Shown here: one piece after another, positions 35,520 through 43,976 of the stretch
How positions within the stretch are numbered: the stretch's first letter is position 1
How the letters are laid out: the number at the start of each line of letters is the position of its first letter
Origin: Sphingobacteriaceae bacterium
GTDB taxonomy: Bacteria; Bacteroidota; Bacteroidia; Sphingobacteriales; Sphingobacteriaceae
Assembly (NCBI GenBank): GCA_903642215.1
Contig: CAHJWG010000001.1
Coordinates: 372,001 to 436,000 of the forward strand
DNA length: 64,000 nt
Direction of reading: 5' to 3'
Translations under genes and position numbers: made by a program
The notes under the pieces: model-generated
The model's input: the letters and a program-made list of their open reading frames with translations, nothing else
Databases searched by the model: none
Told to the model about the DNA's origin: nothing

Positions 35520-36821
35520 TTATCTTTTTGATGTGAAGTTTTGAATGATTTGCCAGGTAGATTTATCTGTGCTAAAAACAGCATTCAAGCCTTGTTCTTC
35601 CTGCGGCGGATCGCCCATAAAATCATCGCCTTCCTTCCAAAAAACCTGTCCGGCAATTGGCCGCGCCGTTCCGCCGAAAGCCCAGAAATTACAGCCGGCA
35701 ATGGCACCCGTAGTTTTTGCGCTTTGTTTCCATTCGTTAAATATCGCCTTATAATATTGGTTACGCGAATTTGTTGCCGAAGCCGGATCAAAGGATTGCG
35801 CATCTCTCGGCAAACCAAATTCCTCTAAAACTAATGGCTTTTTAATCGTTTTGGCGATGACTTCGTGCGCTTTGATATACGCAACAGATTTAGCAATTAC
35901 CTGCGGCAAATCTTTTACAATGCTGGTATCTTTAAACCAGCCCCAGTTTTTTGGCCAGATGTGTATTGTGAGATAATTAATCGGTTTATAAGCATGGATG
36001 TCCGTAAAAAGTACCGCAGAACCTTCCGCTCCCATTACGCCTTCCGTTCCGGTTGTAACCAAATGATTTTTGTCGATAGATTTGATGTAGGTTGCAGCCG
36101 CAAAAACCCATTTTTTAAAGGCATCAAAAGCTTCGGTACGCATTGGCCGGGGTTCGTTGGCCAGCTCCCAACTCATAATTGTCGGATCGTTTGAATAGGA
36201 AATATGGCTGTATTTATTCACGTGAGTAACAATAAGTTTAACCTGTTTATTGTAATCCGTCATGCAGCTTTCGCAGGTGTAAAATTTGCTGGTTTCGTTA
36301 CGTTGCTCATTCCAGTCCATTTTTTTGCGCATAACAGAATCTGCCAGTTGCCCGTTCCAGTTTAAATATTGTAAAAAGCCGCCGCTCCATTCCCAATTGT
36401 TGCTTAAATAAAGCACGACACGCATATCACGTTTGCGCATTTCATTCAGTAAAAAATCCAGGCTTTCTAAAACTTCGGGTTTGTAAATGCCATGTTCCGG
36501 TTGTAATGCAGGTTTTACGCGTTGTATGCCGTTTTCCAACCCTACACCTTCAGATCCGGCTAAAACACGTAAATTGGTTACGCCTTTTTGCTTCAAAAAA
36601 TCCAGTTCCTGCTTTAATCTAACTCTTCCCTGTTCGCCTTTTACAGCCTGCAGCAAACCGCCGTACCAGTAATTTGTACCGATGTAATAATAAGGCTTGC
36701 CGGCAATGGTAAACTGAAGCCCTTTAACTTTTACAAAGTTTTGCTGTGCAGAAACAGAAAATCCAAACAGCAAAAAACACATTAGAACCGTGCTGTTTTT
36801 ATGGATTCTTTTTAAAAACAT
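35520..36821 (-). CDS. GH5 (subfamily 7-like) endo-beta-1,4-mannanase
   Basis: 433 residues from ATG 36821; a GTG at 36863 would extend it by 14 residues that spoil the signal peptide. The signal peptide ends near residue 26 (FSVSAQ). The GH5_7 mannanase pattern is clear: YYIGTNYWYGGLLQ near 45, GVTNLRVLAGSEG near 80-92, LYLSNNWEWSGGFLQYLNW near 138-155, acid/base Glu223 in SWELANEPRP, IHIWPKNWGWF near 286, and the nucleophile in LVLEEFGLPRD (Glu333/334). It cuts mannan to oligosaccharides for the downstream symporter and phosphorylase. It is the first gene of the operon, with its own promoter motifs at 36849-36894. Confidence 0.92.
   Translation of the reverse strand: MFLKRIHKNSTVLMCFLLFGFSVSAQQNFVKVKGLQFTIAGKPYYYIGTNYWYGGLLQAVKGEQGRVRLKQELDFLKQKGVTNLRVLAGSEGVGLENGIQRVKPALQPEHGIYKPEVLESLDFLLNEMRKRDMRVVLYLSNNWEWSGGFLQYLNWNGQLADSVMRKKMDWNEQRNETSKFYTCESCMTDYNKQVKLIVTHVNKYSHISYSNDPTIMSWELANEPRPMRTEAFDAFKKWVFAAATYIKSIDKNHLVTTGTEGVMGAEGSAVLFTDIHAYKPINYLTIHIWPKNWGWFKDTSIVKDLPQVIAKSVAYIKAHEVIAKTIKKPLVLEEFGLPRDAQSFDPASATNSRNQYYKAIFNEWKQSAKTTGAIAGCNFWAFGGTARPIAGQVFWKEGDDFMGDPPQEEQGLNAVFSTDKSTWQIIQNFTSKR
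35571..35584 (+). repeat. ACAG-type repeat copy in the mannanase gene
   Basis: GCTAAAAACAGCAT, read on the minus strand as NAVFST near the C-terminus. It is identical to the intergenic copy at 36933, which supports a real sub-family. Confidence 0.6.
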
Positions 36822-36848
36822 TATCGTTTTTGTTACAGTAAATTTTAA

Positions 36849-36856
36849 CAAAGCTA
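36849..36856 (-). promoter_or_regulatory. -7 promoter element of the GH5-symporter-GH130 operon
   Basis: CAAAGCTA reads TAGCTTTG on the minus strand, an exact TAnnTTTG, 28 bp before the ATG. The 16-bp operator-like motif follows 22 bp upstream. Confidence 0.55.
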
Positions 36857-36878
36857 AACCCACAGGTTCAACCTATTC

Positions 36879-36894
36879 AATAGTGTTTTAACAT
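36879..36894. promoter_or_regulatory. Candidate AraC operator before the GH5 mannanase operon
   Basis: AATAGTGTTTTAACAT, 15 of 16 identical to the motif before the GH26 operon, in the same orientation relative to transcription and at nearly the same distance from the -7 box and start codon. Confidence 0.55.
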
Positions 36895-36932
36895 TTATTA
36901 AGGGAATTATGCAGGTTACTAATTTTTTATGT

Positions 36933-36946
36933 GCTAAAAACAGCAT
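36933..36946 (+). repeat. Dispersed repeat, ACAG-type single copy
   Basis: GCTAAAAACAGCAT preceded by TTTTTA plus TGT, so the extended structure is kept even though the core differs. It lies in the divergent region between the mannanase and the macroglobulin-like gene, with no partner. Confidence 0.7.
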
Positions 36947-37128
36947 TGCTTTCGTGTTGTAATTAGCTGCATCAAAGTTATCAGCTTAAAAGAATATTTC
37001 TATAAATTTATCTCTGATCCCGATTTGTGAACTATTTCTTGTCCCAAAATTTTTCTAATCAACATTAAAAAAATTTGTATTGATTAAAAACTCTTTTAAA
37101 CGAAAAATTGAAATTGTACATTTAAAGC

Positions 37129-40100
37129 ATGCCGACAAGATTGTACCAATTATTTATGTTGATTTTACTTTTCCAAGTGAAAGCTTTTGCACAAAACGCA
37201 CCTGCAATCCGTGGAATAGTTAAGGATGAAAAAGGTGAATCCTTATCTTACGTTTCTGTATTAGTCGCCGGGTCAACACGCGGGACACAAACGGACGGAT
37301 CCGGGAAATTTGTGTTGAACAACGTAACTGCCGGGAACTATCAACTGATTATCAGCATGATTGGCTACGACCGGATCACCCGAAGTATAACTATTAAAGA
37401 TCAGGATAATTACCAGGAATATGTTTTAAAACCATCACCCGTTAATTTAAAAGACGTAGTTGTAAGTTATGATTCTGACAGGGAAAAACATCTGGCTTTG
37501 TTTAAAAAGTTCTTTATCGGGGAAACAGCTAACGCGAAGAAATGCCTTTTGTTAAATCCTGATGTTTTGAATACAAGTTTTGATAAAAACAAACAGGTTT
37601 TATCGGTAACCGCAGATAGTCCGTTGGTAATAAATAACCAGGCTTTAGGTTACCGGATCAAGTATTTGCTCACCACTTTTGAGCTCGATTATAAAAAGGC
37701 AGTTTTTAAGTTTTCGGGGATACCGCTTTTTGAAGAACTTAAGGGAAGTGTTGAACAAAAAGCAGACCGGGAACGCCTACGGCAAAAAGCCTATAACGGG
37801 TCGGTTATGCACTTTTTTCGGTCGGCCTACAATAATAGTGTCGGTAATAACGGTTTCTTATTGTACAGCAATACAAAATCCGGAAATGCGAAAAAGAGAG
37901 AGTTGAAAAGACTTAATCCTGTTCAAATTTTTTCTGTAACAGACAGCCAGTTTGTATCAGCCAAAATAGACAGCTCCTTATTCGTAATTTATACCAAAGA
38001 AAATACGCCAAAGGATTTTATCTCTGCCGGCGGCCGGGTAAAAATACCGTTGGATGCCACTTACAAAAGTGCACAGGTTTCTAAAGTTACCATGCTTTGT
38101 GACAGTTTGATCATTGATAAAAACGGAAATTACGTTTCGGATAAAAACCATTCCTTGTTACAAAGCATCGATTTTCAGGGTTATTGGGCCTGGGAAAAAG
38201 TAGCCGACCTTTTACCTTTTGATTATAAGGATAAAAACGCTGTTGCCGAACCGGATGAAGTACCTAATGTTTCCAAATCATTGCTAAACGCATACGTGCA
38301 GGAACAAAACGCATTCCAATTGAAAACGCCAGTTGAAAAACTGTACGCCGATATGGATAAGCCTAATTACATCGTAGGAGATACCTTATGGCTAAAGTTA
38401 TATCTCGTAAATGCCAGCAATCTAACTGCAGAAACCAAAAGTAAAATCGGTTATATAGATATCATCAACAATGCAACCGGTGAGGTAATTAAGCAAACCA
38501 TGCTGTATTTTAATAATGGTACCAGCACCTGTACCCTTTATGGAAAAGAGCTTGTTGAGGGCAGTTATACTTTGAGGGCCTATACCAACTGGATGCGCAA
38601 TTATGACTCGTCTATTTTTTTTACCAAAAGCTTTGACATTGCCGGCACAGAAAAACCGCTATTTTTTTTGAATAGCAGGTTTTTCAAAACCAATGATTCA
38701 TTGCGGTTCAGTATGCAGTTTAGAAATGAAAACGGCAGTGGGTTAGCTTTTAATAATTTTCAAATTAATACCACCAACGGTAAACGGGTGTTAAATAAAC
38801 AAACGTTTACAACCGCTGCTGACGGAAATATAACCGGAAAGTTTCCTCTTGCCGGACAGCCGGTTAATAAACCATTGTTTTTAACCATTTCAGATCGTAA
38901 AAATAAATCGTTGGTACAGCCAATAACCATACCTGTTCAAAACCTTGATTCAAACAACCTTGATCTTCAATTTATGCCCGAAGGCGGGAAATTAATAGTT
39001 AGCATGGTTAACAAAGTAGGTTTTAAAGCCATTTCAGAAGATGGTAAAGGGATAGCTGTACAAGGTAAAGTTATTGACAGCAGGAACAAGATGATCACAA
39101 CAGTCAAGTCAAATTACCGAGGGATGGGATCTTTTGAGTTAACGGCAAATGCCGGTGAAAGTTATCATGTTGTTTTGGCTGATCATTATCATCAAAAAAC
39201 ATTTGAACTACCCAGAGCAGCAGCTTCCGGTACTTCATTGTGTGTTAGTAATCTATTTCATAAAGATTCGTTAAACATCCTTGTCCGGGCTACGGATGAC
39301 CTGGTAAAAAGCCAGAAAAAAATATACCTGATGGGCAAATGCAGGGGTCTGATCTATTATGCGGCATCTGCTACCATCAAAGCAAATAAAATGCAATTTA
39401 GTATTGCTAAAAGTATTTTTCCTGGCGGTATTACACATATTATGCTCCTGAATTCGGCAAAGAAAATAACGAACGAAAGGTTAGTTTATACCGATGGAAG
39501 TACCTTGAATATTGATCTGAAGCAAAACAAACCGGTGTACGGCACAAAGGATAGTGTAGAATTGAGCCTGGATGTTGCCAATACCGACGGTGAACCTGTA
39601 AACGGAAGCTTTTCTGTAGCTGTTACGGATGACGGCCAGGTTAGTAAAGACAATAATCAAAATAATATCTGCTCCTATTTATTACTTTCTTCCGATTTGA
39701 AGGGCGACATCGAAACGCCGGGCTATTTTCTTCAGGACAAAGAAGAAAACCGGCAGGCACTAGATGAACTGCTATTGACACAAGGCTGGACCGACTATAA
39801 ATGGAATGAAAATATAGATACGGGTAAAACACATAAAATGCTGTTAATGCCGGGTTTGATGAGCCACCCACCTACAGAAGAAAGTAAAATGCACGAGGCA
39901 GAACAGGAAATGGTTGTAAAAGGAACAGTTGCAGGTGCAACAGCTCAAAACTATAAAGATATTAAAGTTTCCTTGTTTGCAAACAAACCATTAATAACTA
40001 AAGACACTACGGTTAACCCAAACGGGGAATTTGTGTTCAAAAACCTTCCCCAATTAGATACTTCTGCCACTTTCGTATTACAGGCAGCCAATAGAAATAA

Positions 40101-41010
40101 ACCTATTCCCGTAAAGGCCGATCAGCCGCAACTGCCGCAATTGGTCAACTTTAAACCGAAGCCATATATTCCCTGGTATATCAATACAGATACGGTTCGT
40201 TTAGAAAATTACAAATCAGTAGCTGCAAAAGCTAACAACGAGTTAAAAGCAGGCTATCACGTTTTAAAGGAAGTAGTGATCAGGGACAGGCAGGCTGTTA
40301 AAGGGTCTAAAAACCTTAACGGGCCCGGAGGCGCAGACCAGGTGATTGATGCTACCGAAATAGAAAAAGCGGGAGAGATGAACCTGCTTCAGTTTTTAGA
40401 GCGGAGCGTAAAAGGGTTTCACCAGGGGTTTTTCCCGCCTGTACGTGGAGTTAACGATTATCTGCTTGGCATAAAACAGTTACGGTTAGTGGTAGACGGC
40501 CTGGACTTGGATTTTTTTGCACCGCCCAGATCACAGCGCTTATTGTTTTACAAAAATTATATGGAGTCCATAGCCATAAAAGATATTAAAGGAATTGAGG
40601 TGATGCAGAGCAATAAATATGCTAACGCTTATGATAGTAAACTACTTCCGACAGCACTGTTATTAGGTAAAAGTGTAATATCCGGAGTTGAATATAGTTA
40701 TGTTGAGGTTACCACTTACGCCGGTCAAGGCCCGTTTTGGAGGTCGAATAACTTACAGCTGGTTCATCCGTTAACTTTTAACAAGCCTTCCGCTTTTTAC
40801 AAACCCAGATATACAGCTGCAAATAAATCGGCAGCAATAGATTTCCGTTCTACGGTTTACTGGGCACCGGATGTAATTACGGATAACAACGGAAAAGCAA
40901 AACTTGATTTCTTTACAACAGACAGAAAAGGCGAATACACTTTAACCGTAAACGGAGCTGATCTAAATGGAAACGTAGGTTTCTTCTCCACAAAAATCAG
41001 CGTTAAATAA
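37129..41010 (+). CDS. Macroglobulin-like (MG2) protein with carboxypeptidase-regulatory and TonB-plug domains
   Basis: 1293 residues with a signal peptide ending KAFAQ near residue 22. First comes a carboxypeptidase-regulatory-like domain (about 28-110, GIVKDEKGESLSYVSVLVAG), then a Bacteroidota-specific region. An alpha-2-macroglobulin MG2-like domain follows (about 400-500, KLYADMDKPNYIVGDTLWLKLYL), then further beta-sandwich domains. Near 1060-1180 is a TonB-plug-like stretch (VLKEVVIRDRQAVKGSKNL, LRLVVDGLDLDFF, IKGIEVMQSNKYANAY), and the end is a macroglobulin-type strand set (FRSTVYWAPDVITDNNGKAKLDFFTTDRKGEYTL). There is no beta-barrel, so it is not a transporter. The thioester motif of true macroglobulins is not seen. 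The family is common in Bacteroidota; its function is unknown, perhaps envelope defence or protein capture. Confidence 0.75.
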   Translation: MPTRLYQLFMLILLFQVKAFAQNAPAIRGIVKDEKGESLSYVSVLVAGSTRGTQTDGSGKFVLNNVTAGNYQLIISMIGYDRITRSITIKDQDNYQEYVLKPSPVNLKDVVVSYDSDREKHLALFKKFFIGETANAKKCLLLNPDVLNTSFDKNKQVLSVTADSPLVINNQALGYRIKYLLTTFELDYKKAVFKFSGIPLFEELKGSVEQKADRERLRQKAYNGSVMHFFRSAYNNSVGNNGFLLYSNTKSGNAKKRELKRLNPVQIFSVTDSQFVSAKIDSSLFVIYTKENTPKDFISAGGRVKIPLDATYKSAQVSKVTMLCDSLIIDKNGNYVSDKNHSLLQSIDFQGYWAWEKVADLLPFDYKDKNAVAEPDEVPNVSKSLLNAYVQEQNAFQLKTPVEKLYADMDKPNYIVGDTLWLKLYLVNASNLTAETKSKIGYIDIINNATGEVIKQTMLYFNNGTSTCTLYGKELVEGSYTLRAYTNWMRNYDSSIFFTKSFDIAGTEKPLFFLNSRFFKTNDSLRFSMQFRNENGSGLAFNNFQINTTNGKRVLNKQTFTTAADGNITGKFPLAGQPVNKPLFLTISDRKNKSLVQPITIPVQNLDSNNLDLQFMPEGGKLIVSMVNKVGFKAISEDGKGIAVQGKVIDSRNKMITTVKSNYRGMGSFELTANAGESYHVVLADHYHQKTFELPRAAASGTSLCVSNLFHKDSLNILVRATDDLVKSQKKIYLMGKCRGLIYYAASATIKANKMQFSIAKSIFPGGITHIMLLNSAKKITNERLVYTDGSTLNIDLKQNKPVYGTKDSVELSLDVANTDGEPVNGSFSVAVTDDGQVSKDNNQNNICSYLLLSSDLKGDIETPGYFLQDKEENRQALDELLLTQGWTDYKWNENIDTGKTHKMLLMPGLMSHPPTEESKMHEAEQEMVVKGTVAGATAQNYKDIKVSLFANKPLITKDTTVNPNGEFVFKNLPQLDTSATFVLQAANRNKPIPVKADQPQLPQLVNFKPKPYIPWYINTDTVRLENYKSVAAKANNELKAGYHVLKEVVIRDRQAVKGSKNLNGPGGADQVIDATEIEKAGEMNLLQFLERSVKGFHQGFFPPVRGVNDYLLGIKQLRLVVDGLDLDFFAPPRSQRLLFYKNYMESIAIKDIKGIEVMQSNKYANAYDSKLLPTALLLGKSVISGVEYSYVEVTTYAGQGPFWRSNNLQLVHPLTFNKPSAFYKPRYTAANKSAAIDFRSTVYWAPDVITDNNGKAKLDFFTTDRKGEYTLTVNGADLNGNVGFFSTKISVK

Positions 41011-41047
41011 ACCAAGTCTTTTTTGAATATCTATCAGCAATTTAAAC

Positions 41048-41143
41048 ATGCTTCTTTTATGCCTGTAAAAATTTGCTTCCTAAGTTTTCTTATAAGAAAG
41101 AAAATAGGGGAACTTCCTGATTTTTAGCCGGTAAAAGAAGTAC
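41048..41143. repeat. Inverted pair of the dispersed 14-mer
   Basis: A reverse copy with one mismatch (41048-41061, then TAAAAATTT) and a forward copy with three mismatches (41130-41143, preceded by TTTTTA plus GCC) flank 68 bp containing an ACTTTT-rich stretch. The pair lies between convergent genes. Confidence 0.6.
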
Positions 41144-41166
41144 CGTTATATTTTACAACCTGATAA

Positions 41167-42081
41167 TTACTTTTTGTTAGTCATCATCCATTCGCGGCCC
41201 GGTTCATCTACCCGGAAAGTTTCCAGGTTTCCCTGATCCTGCAACGTAATATACATCGTTTTGCCATCCCTGCCGCCAAAAGCTACGTTGGTTGGTTTTT
41301 GGCCGGTCAGCTTAATTTCCTGGATTATTTTCCCTTCGGGAGAAATTTTTACAACTGTACCTTTCCCATATCTCGCCTGGTAAATATTGCCTTTGCTATC
41401 ACAGCGCATCCCATCCATACCAAAATCAGGGAACTCGATAACCAAACGTTTATTGCTGATCTCCCCTTTTGCAGATAGTGCATAAGCCCAGATCTTCAGC
41501 TTTTCGTTAACGTATAAAGTTTGGTTATCCGGGCTTACATCTATCCCGTTTACCGTTGCCATGCTATCCAGCAACGTAACTTTTCCGTCGGTATCAATGC
41601 GCCATATTTTGCCGGTTCCGGCTTTCCAGTTAGGATCACTTGCGTAAAGCCGGTCGTTTTTATCTATGGCGATATCATTCGGCTGTGCCATTTGATCTTT
41701 ATGTGCAAACACCGTTATTTGTTTGGTATTCATATCAACCTTCAAAATATTGTGTTTGGTATAATCTGCAATCAGCATATTTTTATGGCTGTCAAACCGG
41801 ATTCCGTTGCCAACGCTCCCTGCCGGTAATTCTACAAAAACTGTCACCGTTCCGTCTGGGGCCATTTTCCCGATGGTTCCGTCATGCTGAAAATTTACCG
41901 CGTAAATGTTGCCGTCGCGATCAACCGCCGGCCCTTCCACACCAGTGGTAAAACTATTTACAGGCGTAAAAACGGAAGAAGTAAACAGTTTTGACTGCGC
42001 ACTTGCCCTAAAATATACTGCTAAAAACAGTATCGTGAAAACTGCTTTACACGGATTCGGATAAAAATTTACTTTAAACAT
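41167..42081 (-). CDS. Exported SMP-30/gluconolactonase-like lactonase
   Basis: 304 residues from ATG 42081; a start at 42123 would overlap the upstream gene and give a poor signal peptide. The signal peptide ends near residue 28 (FRASAQ). It is a six-bladed propeller of the SMP-30/gluconolactonase/LRE family: GVEGPAVDRDGNIYAVNF near 47, VGNGIRFDSHKNMLIADYT near 90, QPNDIAIDKNDRLYASDP near 130, TVNGIDVSPDNQTLYVNE near 175, and GMDGMRCDSKGNIYQARYG near 220. The Glu, Asn and Asp residues in these motifs bind a divalent metal and open sugar lactones. It is the last gene of the seven-gene operon, next to a sugar dehydrogenase that would make such a lactone. Confidence 0.85.
   Translation of the reverse strand: MFKVNFYPNPCKAVFTILFLAVYFRASAQSKLFTSSVFTPVNSFTTGVEGPAVDRDGNIYAVNFQHDGTIGKMAPDGTVTVFVELPAGSVGNGIRFDSHKNMLIADYTKHNILKVDMNTKQITVFAHKDQMAQPNDIAIDKNDRLYASDPNWKAGTGKIWRIDTDGKVTLLDSMATVNGIDVSPDNQTLYVNEKLKIWAYALSAKGEISNKRLVIEFPDFGMDGMRCDSKGNIYQARYGKGTVVKISPEGKIIQEIKLTGQKPTNVAFGGRDGKTMYITLQDQGNLETFRVDEPGREWMMTNKK
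42020..42033 (+). repeat. ACAG-type repeat copy in a signal-peptide region
   Basis: GCTAAAAACAGTAT, within the palindromic ATACTGCTAAAAACAGTAT, read on the minus strand as the hydrophobic ILFLAV of the lactonase signal peptide. Confidence 0.45.
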
Positions 42082-42091
42082 GATGTTATAT

Positions 42092-43912
42092 TTATTGCTT
42101 ATTAGATAGCTGGCGTACCGCATCCACTTCGGCTGGTGTAACTGCTTCCGGCGTGTTGCCGAAATTTGATTTGATATACGTTAATACTTCAGCAATTTGC
42201 TGGTTGCTTAAAAAGCTGCCGTGTGCAGGCATCACCTCATTATAAGAATTCCCTTTTACCAGAACCGGGCCTTTTAAACCATTTAAAATCACCTGGATAA
42301 GTTTCTGCTTATCGCCGTTAACCCATTCTGATTGTGCTACAGGCGGAAACCGGTTACCATCGCCTTTGCCGTTATTTTGATGGCAGGAAACGCAATACGT
42401 AGCATAAACTACCGAAGCCGTTACCTTGCCTTTGTACAAATTATCTGCAATTTCATCTGGTGTTTTAATGTTGGAAGCCGTGATTTTACGTTTTGCCATA
42501 GCGGCCAGTTCTGTTGTGCCAAACGTTTTTTTGTTCCCTTTAAACATCACCCGCCAGATTTTACCTTTTTCGGTATCGCTGATATATAAAGAACCGTCCG
42601 GGCCTTCGGCCAATCCCATCGGGCGGTAAATGGCATCACTTACGTTTACAATCGGATCAACTTTAGCAAATCCATCTGCAAAAACTTCCCAAGGGCCGGC
42701 AGGCACTCCGTTTTCAAAAGGAATAAATGCGATAATATAGCCGGCCTGCGGATAAGGTGACCGGTTAGTAGCACCGTGAAAAGCAATAAAAGCACCGTTT
42801 TTATACCGTTCCGGGAATTGTTTTCCATGATAAAATAGCAGATCGTTTGGCGCAAAATGCGCCGGAAACCCGATCAGCGGTTTAGGCAACTGTGCGCCTT
42901 TGCCTTCTTTTATTTTATTTCCGCCGAATTCCGGGTTCAGTAATTTTTTCTCTTTCAGCTGATCGTAATAATAATATGGCCAGCCGCCGTTAAAGTCCTG
43001 CTTCACTTTAAAAAACTCTTCGGCAGGCAGCATCGCGCTTTCCCAGGGCGTGTAAAGATCGGGCCACAGCATCCTAAAATCATCTCTGCCGTGATTAACG
43101 GCGTAGAGCGATTTACTTTTCGGATCCCATTCCATGGCAACAATACTTCTCAAACCTGTTGCATATTTTATGCCGTCTGCTTGTTTCTGGCCGGTTTTAT
43201 TGGCATCAAACATCCAGATGCCGCCATGATCGATTAACAATGGGTTGCCCTTGTCCGGCGAATCCGGCTCGCCAACTCCCGGCGAACCCGGCTGCCTGTT
43301 ATGCACCTGGCCGGCATTTGATCCGGCACCCCAGCCTACAAAAATATGCCCTTTATCATCAAAAGCGACCGGTTTGGTTTGATGTTCGTGATAAGGCGGC
43401 TGATCGATCACAATCGTATCCATCCGGCTATCCGGCACCAATTGCCCGCGTTTTAATTTATTACGATAAACCATCAACTCGGAACTGAAATACAGGTAAC
43501 CGTTATGGATCCGCATCGCCGTTCCGTAAGTGTGGCCGTCATATCTGCCAAAAGGCGTAATAATATCGGCCTTGCCATCCTGATTGGTGTCTCTGAGGGC
43601 GATGTTGCCAAAACCGCCGTTTAACTGATGGTTCCGGGCTTTTACATAAATATCCCCGTTGTTATTTACAGCGATGTGCCTTGCCTGCCCTTCCAGGCTA
43701 TCGACTACCACAACCGCTTCAAACCCGCCGGGTAAAAAAAGCCCGCCGTTATCCGGATCGCTTTGCGGCAAACCAAGGTTTAAACTGTACCGGGAAAAGC
43801 CCGATAAAAACAGTATCAGGCCGGAACTAACATAAAAAATTTTGGATAAACGGAAACGAAACTGCCTGCGCACCTCTGTTCTAATTTTGTCGTTTGCCTG
43901 TTTAAAGTTCAT
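42092..43912 (-). CDS. PQQ-type sugar (sorbosone-like) dehydrogenase fused to cytochrome c
   Basis: 606 residues with an N-terminal export segment (about residues 22-45, hydrophobic YVSSGLILFLSGFSRYS). A six-bladed propeller of the L-sorbosone dehydrogenase/glucose dehydrogenase type follows (about 60-460), with HIAVNNNGDIYVKARN, HQTKPVAFDDKGHIFVGWGAGSN, SIVAMEWDPKSKSLYAVNHGRDD, MGLAEGPDGSLYISDTEKGKIWRV. A C-terminal monohaem cytochrome c domain has YCVSCH (about 504-509) and a likely axial Met in NEVMPAHGSFL. It would oxidise a sugar in the periplasm, probably to a lactone, and pass electrons through the haem. It overlaps functionally and spatially with the lactonase 10 bp downstream. Confidence 0.85.
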   Translation of the reverse strand: MNFKQANDKIRTEVRRQFRFRLSKIFYVSSGLILFLSGFSRYSLNLGLPQSDPDNGGLFLPGGFEAVVVVDSLEGQARHIAVNNNGDIYVKARNHQLNGGFGNIALRDTNQDGKADIITPFGRYDGHTYGTAMRIHNGYLYFSSELMVYRNKLKRGQLVPDSRMDTIVIDQPPYHEHQTKPVAFDDKGHIFVGWGAGSNAGQVHNRQPGSPGVGEPDSPDKGNPLLIDHGGIWMFDANKTGQKQADGIKYATGLRSIVAMEWDPKSKSLYAVNHGRDDFRMLWPDLYTPWESAMLPAEEFFKVKQDFNGGWPYYYYDQLKEKKLLNPEFGGNKIKEGKGAQLPKPLIGFPAHFAPNDLLFYHGKQFPERYKNGAFIAFHGATNRSPYPQAGYIIAFIPFENGVPAGPWEVFADGFAKVDPIVNVSDAIYRPMGLAEGPDGSLYISDTEKGKIWRVMFKGNKKTFGTTELAAMAKRKITASNIKTPDEIADNLYKGKVTASVVYATYCVSCHQNNGKGDGNRFPPVAQSEWVNGDKQKLIQVILNGLKGPVLVKGNSYNEVMPAHGSFLSNQQIAEVLTYIKSNFGNTPEAVTPAEVDAVRQLSNKQ

Positions 43913-43946
43913 TTGCCAATTGATTTTTATAGCTGTTTCAAAACTA

Positions 43947-43976
43947 ATGCTGTTTTTATGCCGGTAAAAACAGCAT
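43947..43976. terminator. Perfect 12-bp hairpin from two ACAG-type repeat copies
   Basis: ATGCTGTTTTTA and TAAAAACAGCAT are perfectly complementary around TGCCGG. The last base falls in the stop codon of the symporter gene. It lies in the 63-bp gap inside the seven-gene operon, so it may attenuate transcription into the dehydrogenase and lactonase, or protect upstream mRNA. Confidence 0.65.

Larger units (their letters stand above)
36822..37128. other. Divergent intergenic region before the macroglobulin-like gene
   Basis: Left part: the mannanase promoter and operator motifs. Middle: an ACAG-type repeat copy. Right part (about 36960-37128): AT-rich, and presumably the promoter of the gene at 37129, but no TAnnTTTG match was found. 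Confidence 0.5.

Noticed and set aside
36822..36863. Earlier GTG start for the GH5 mannanase
   Set aside because: It would add 14 residues before a good signal peptide and cover the leader following the -7 element.
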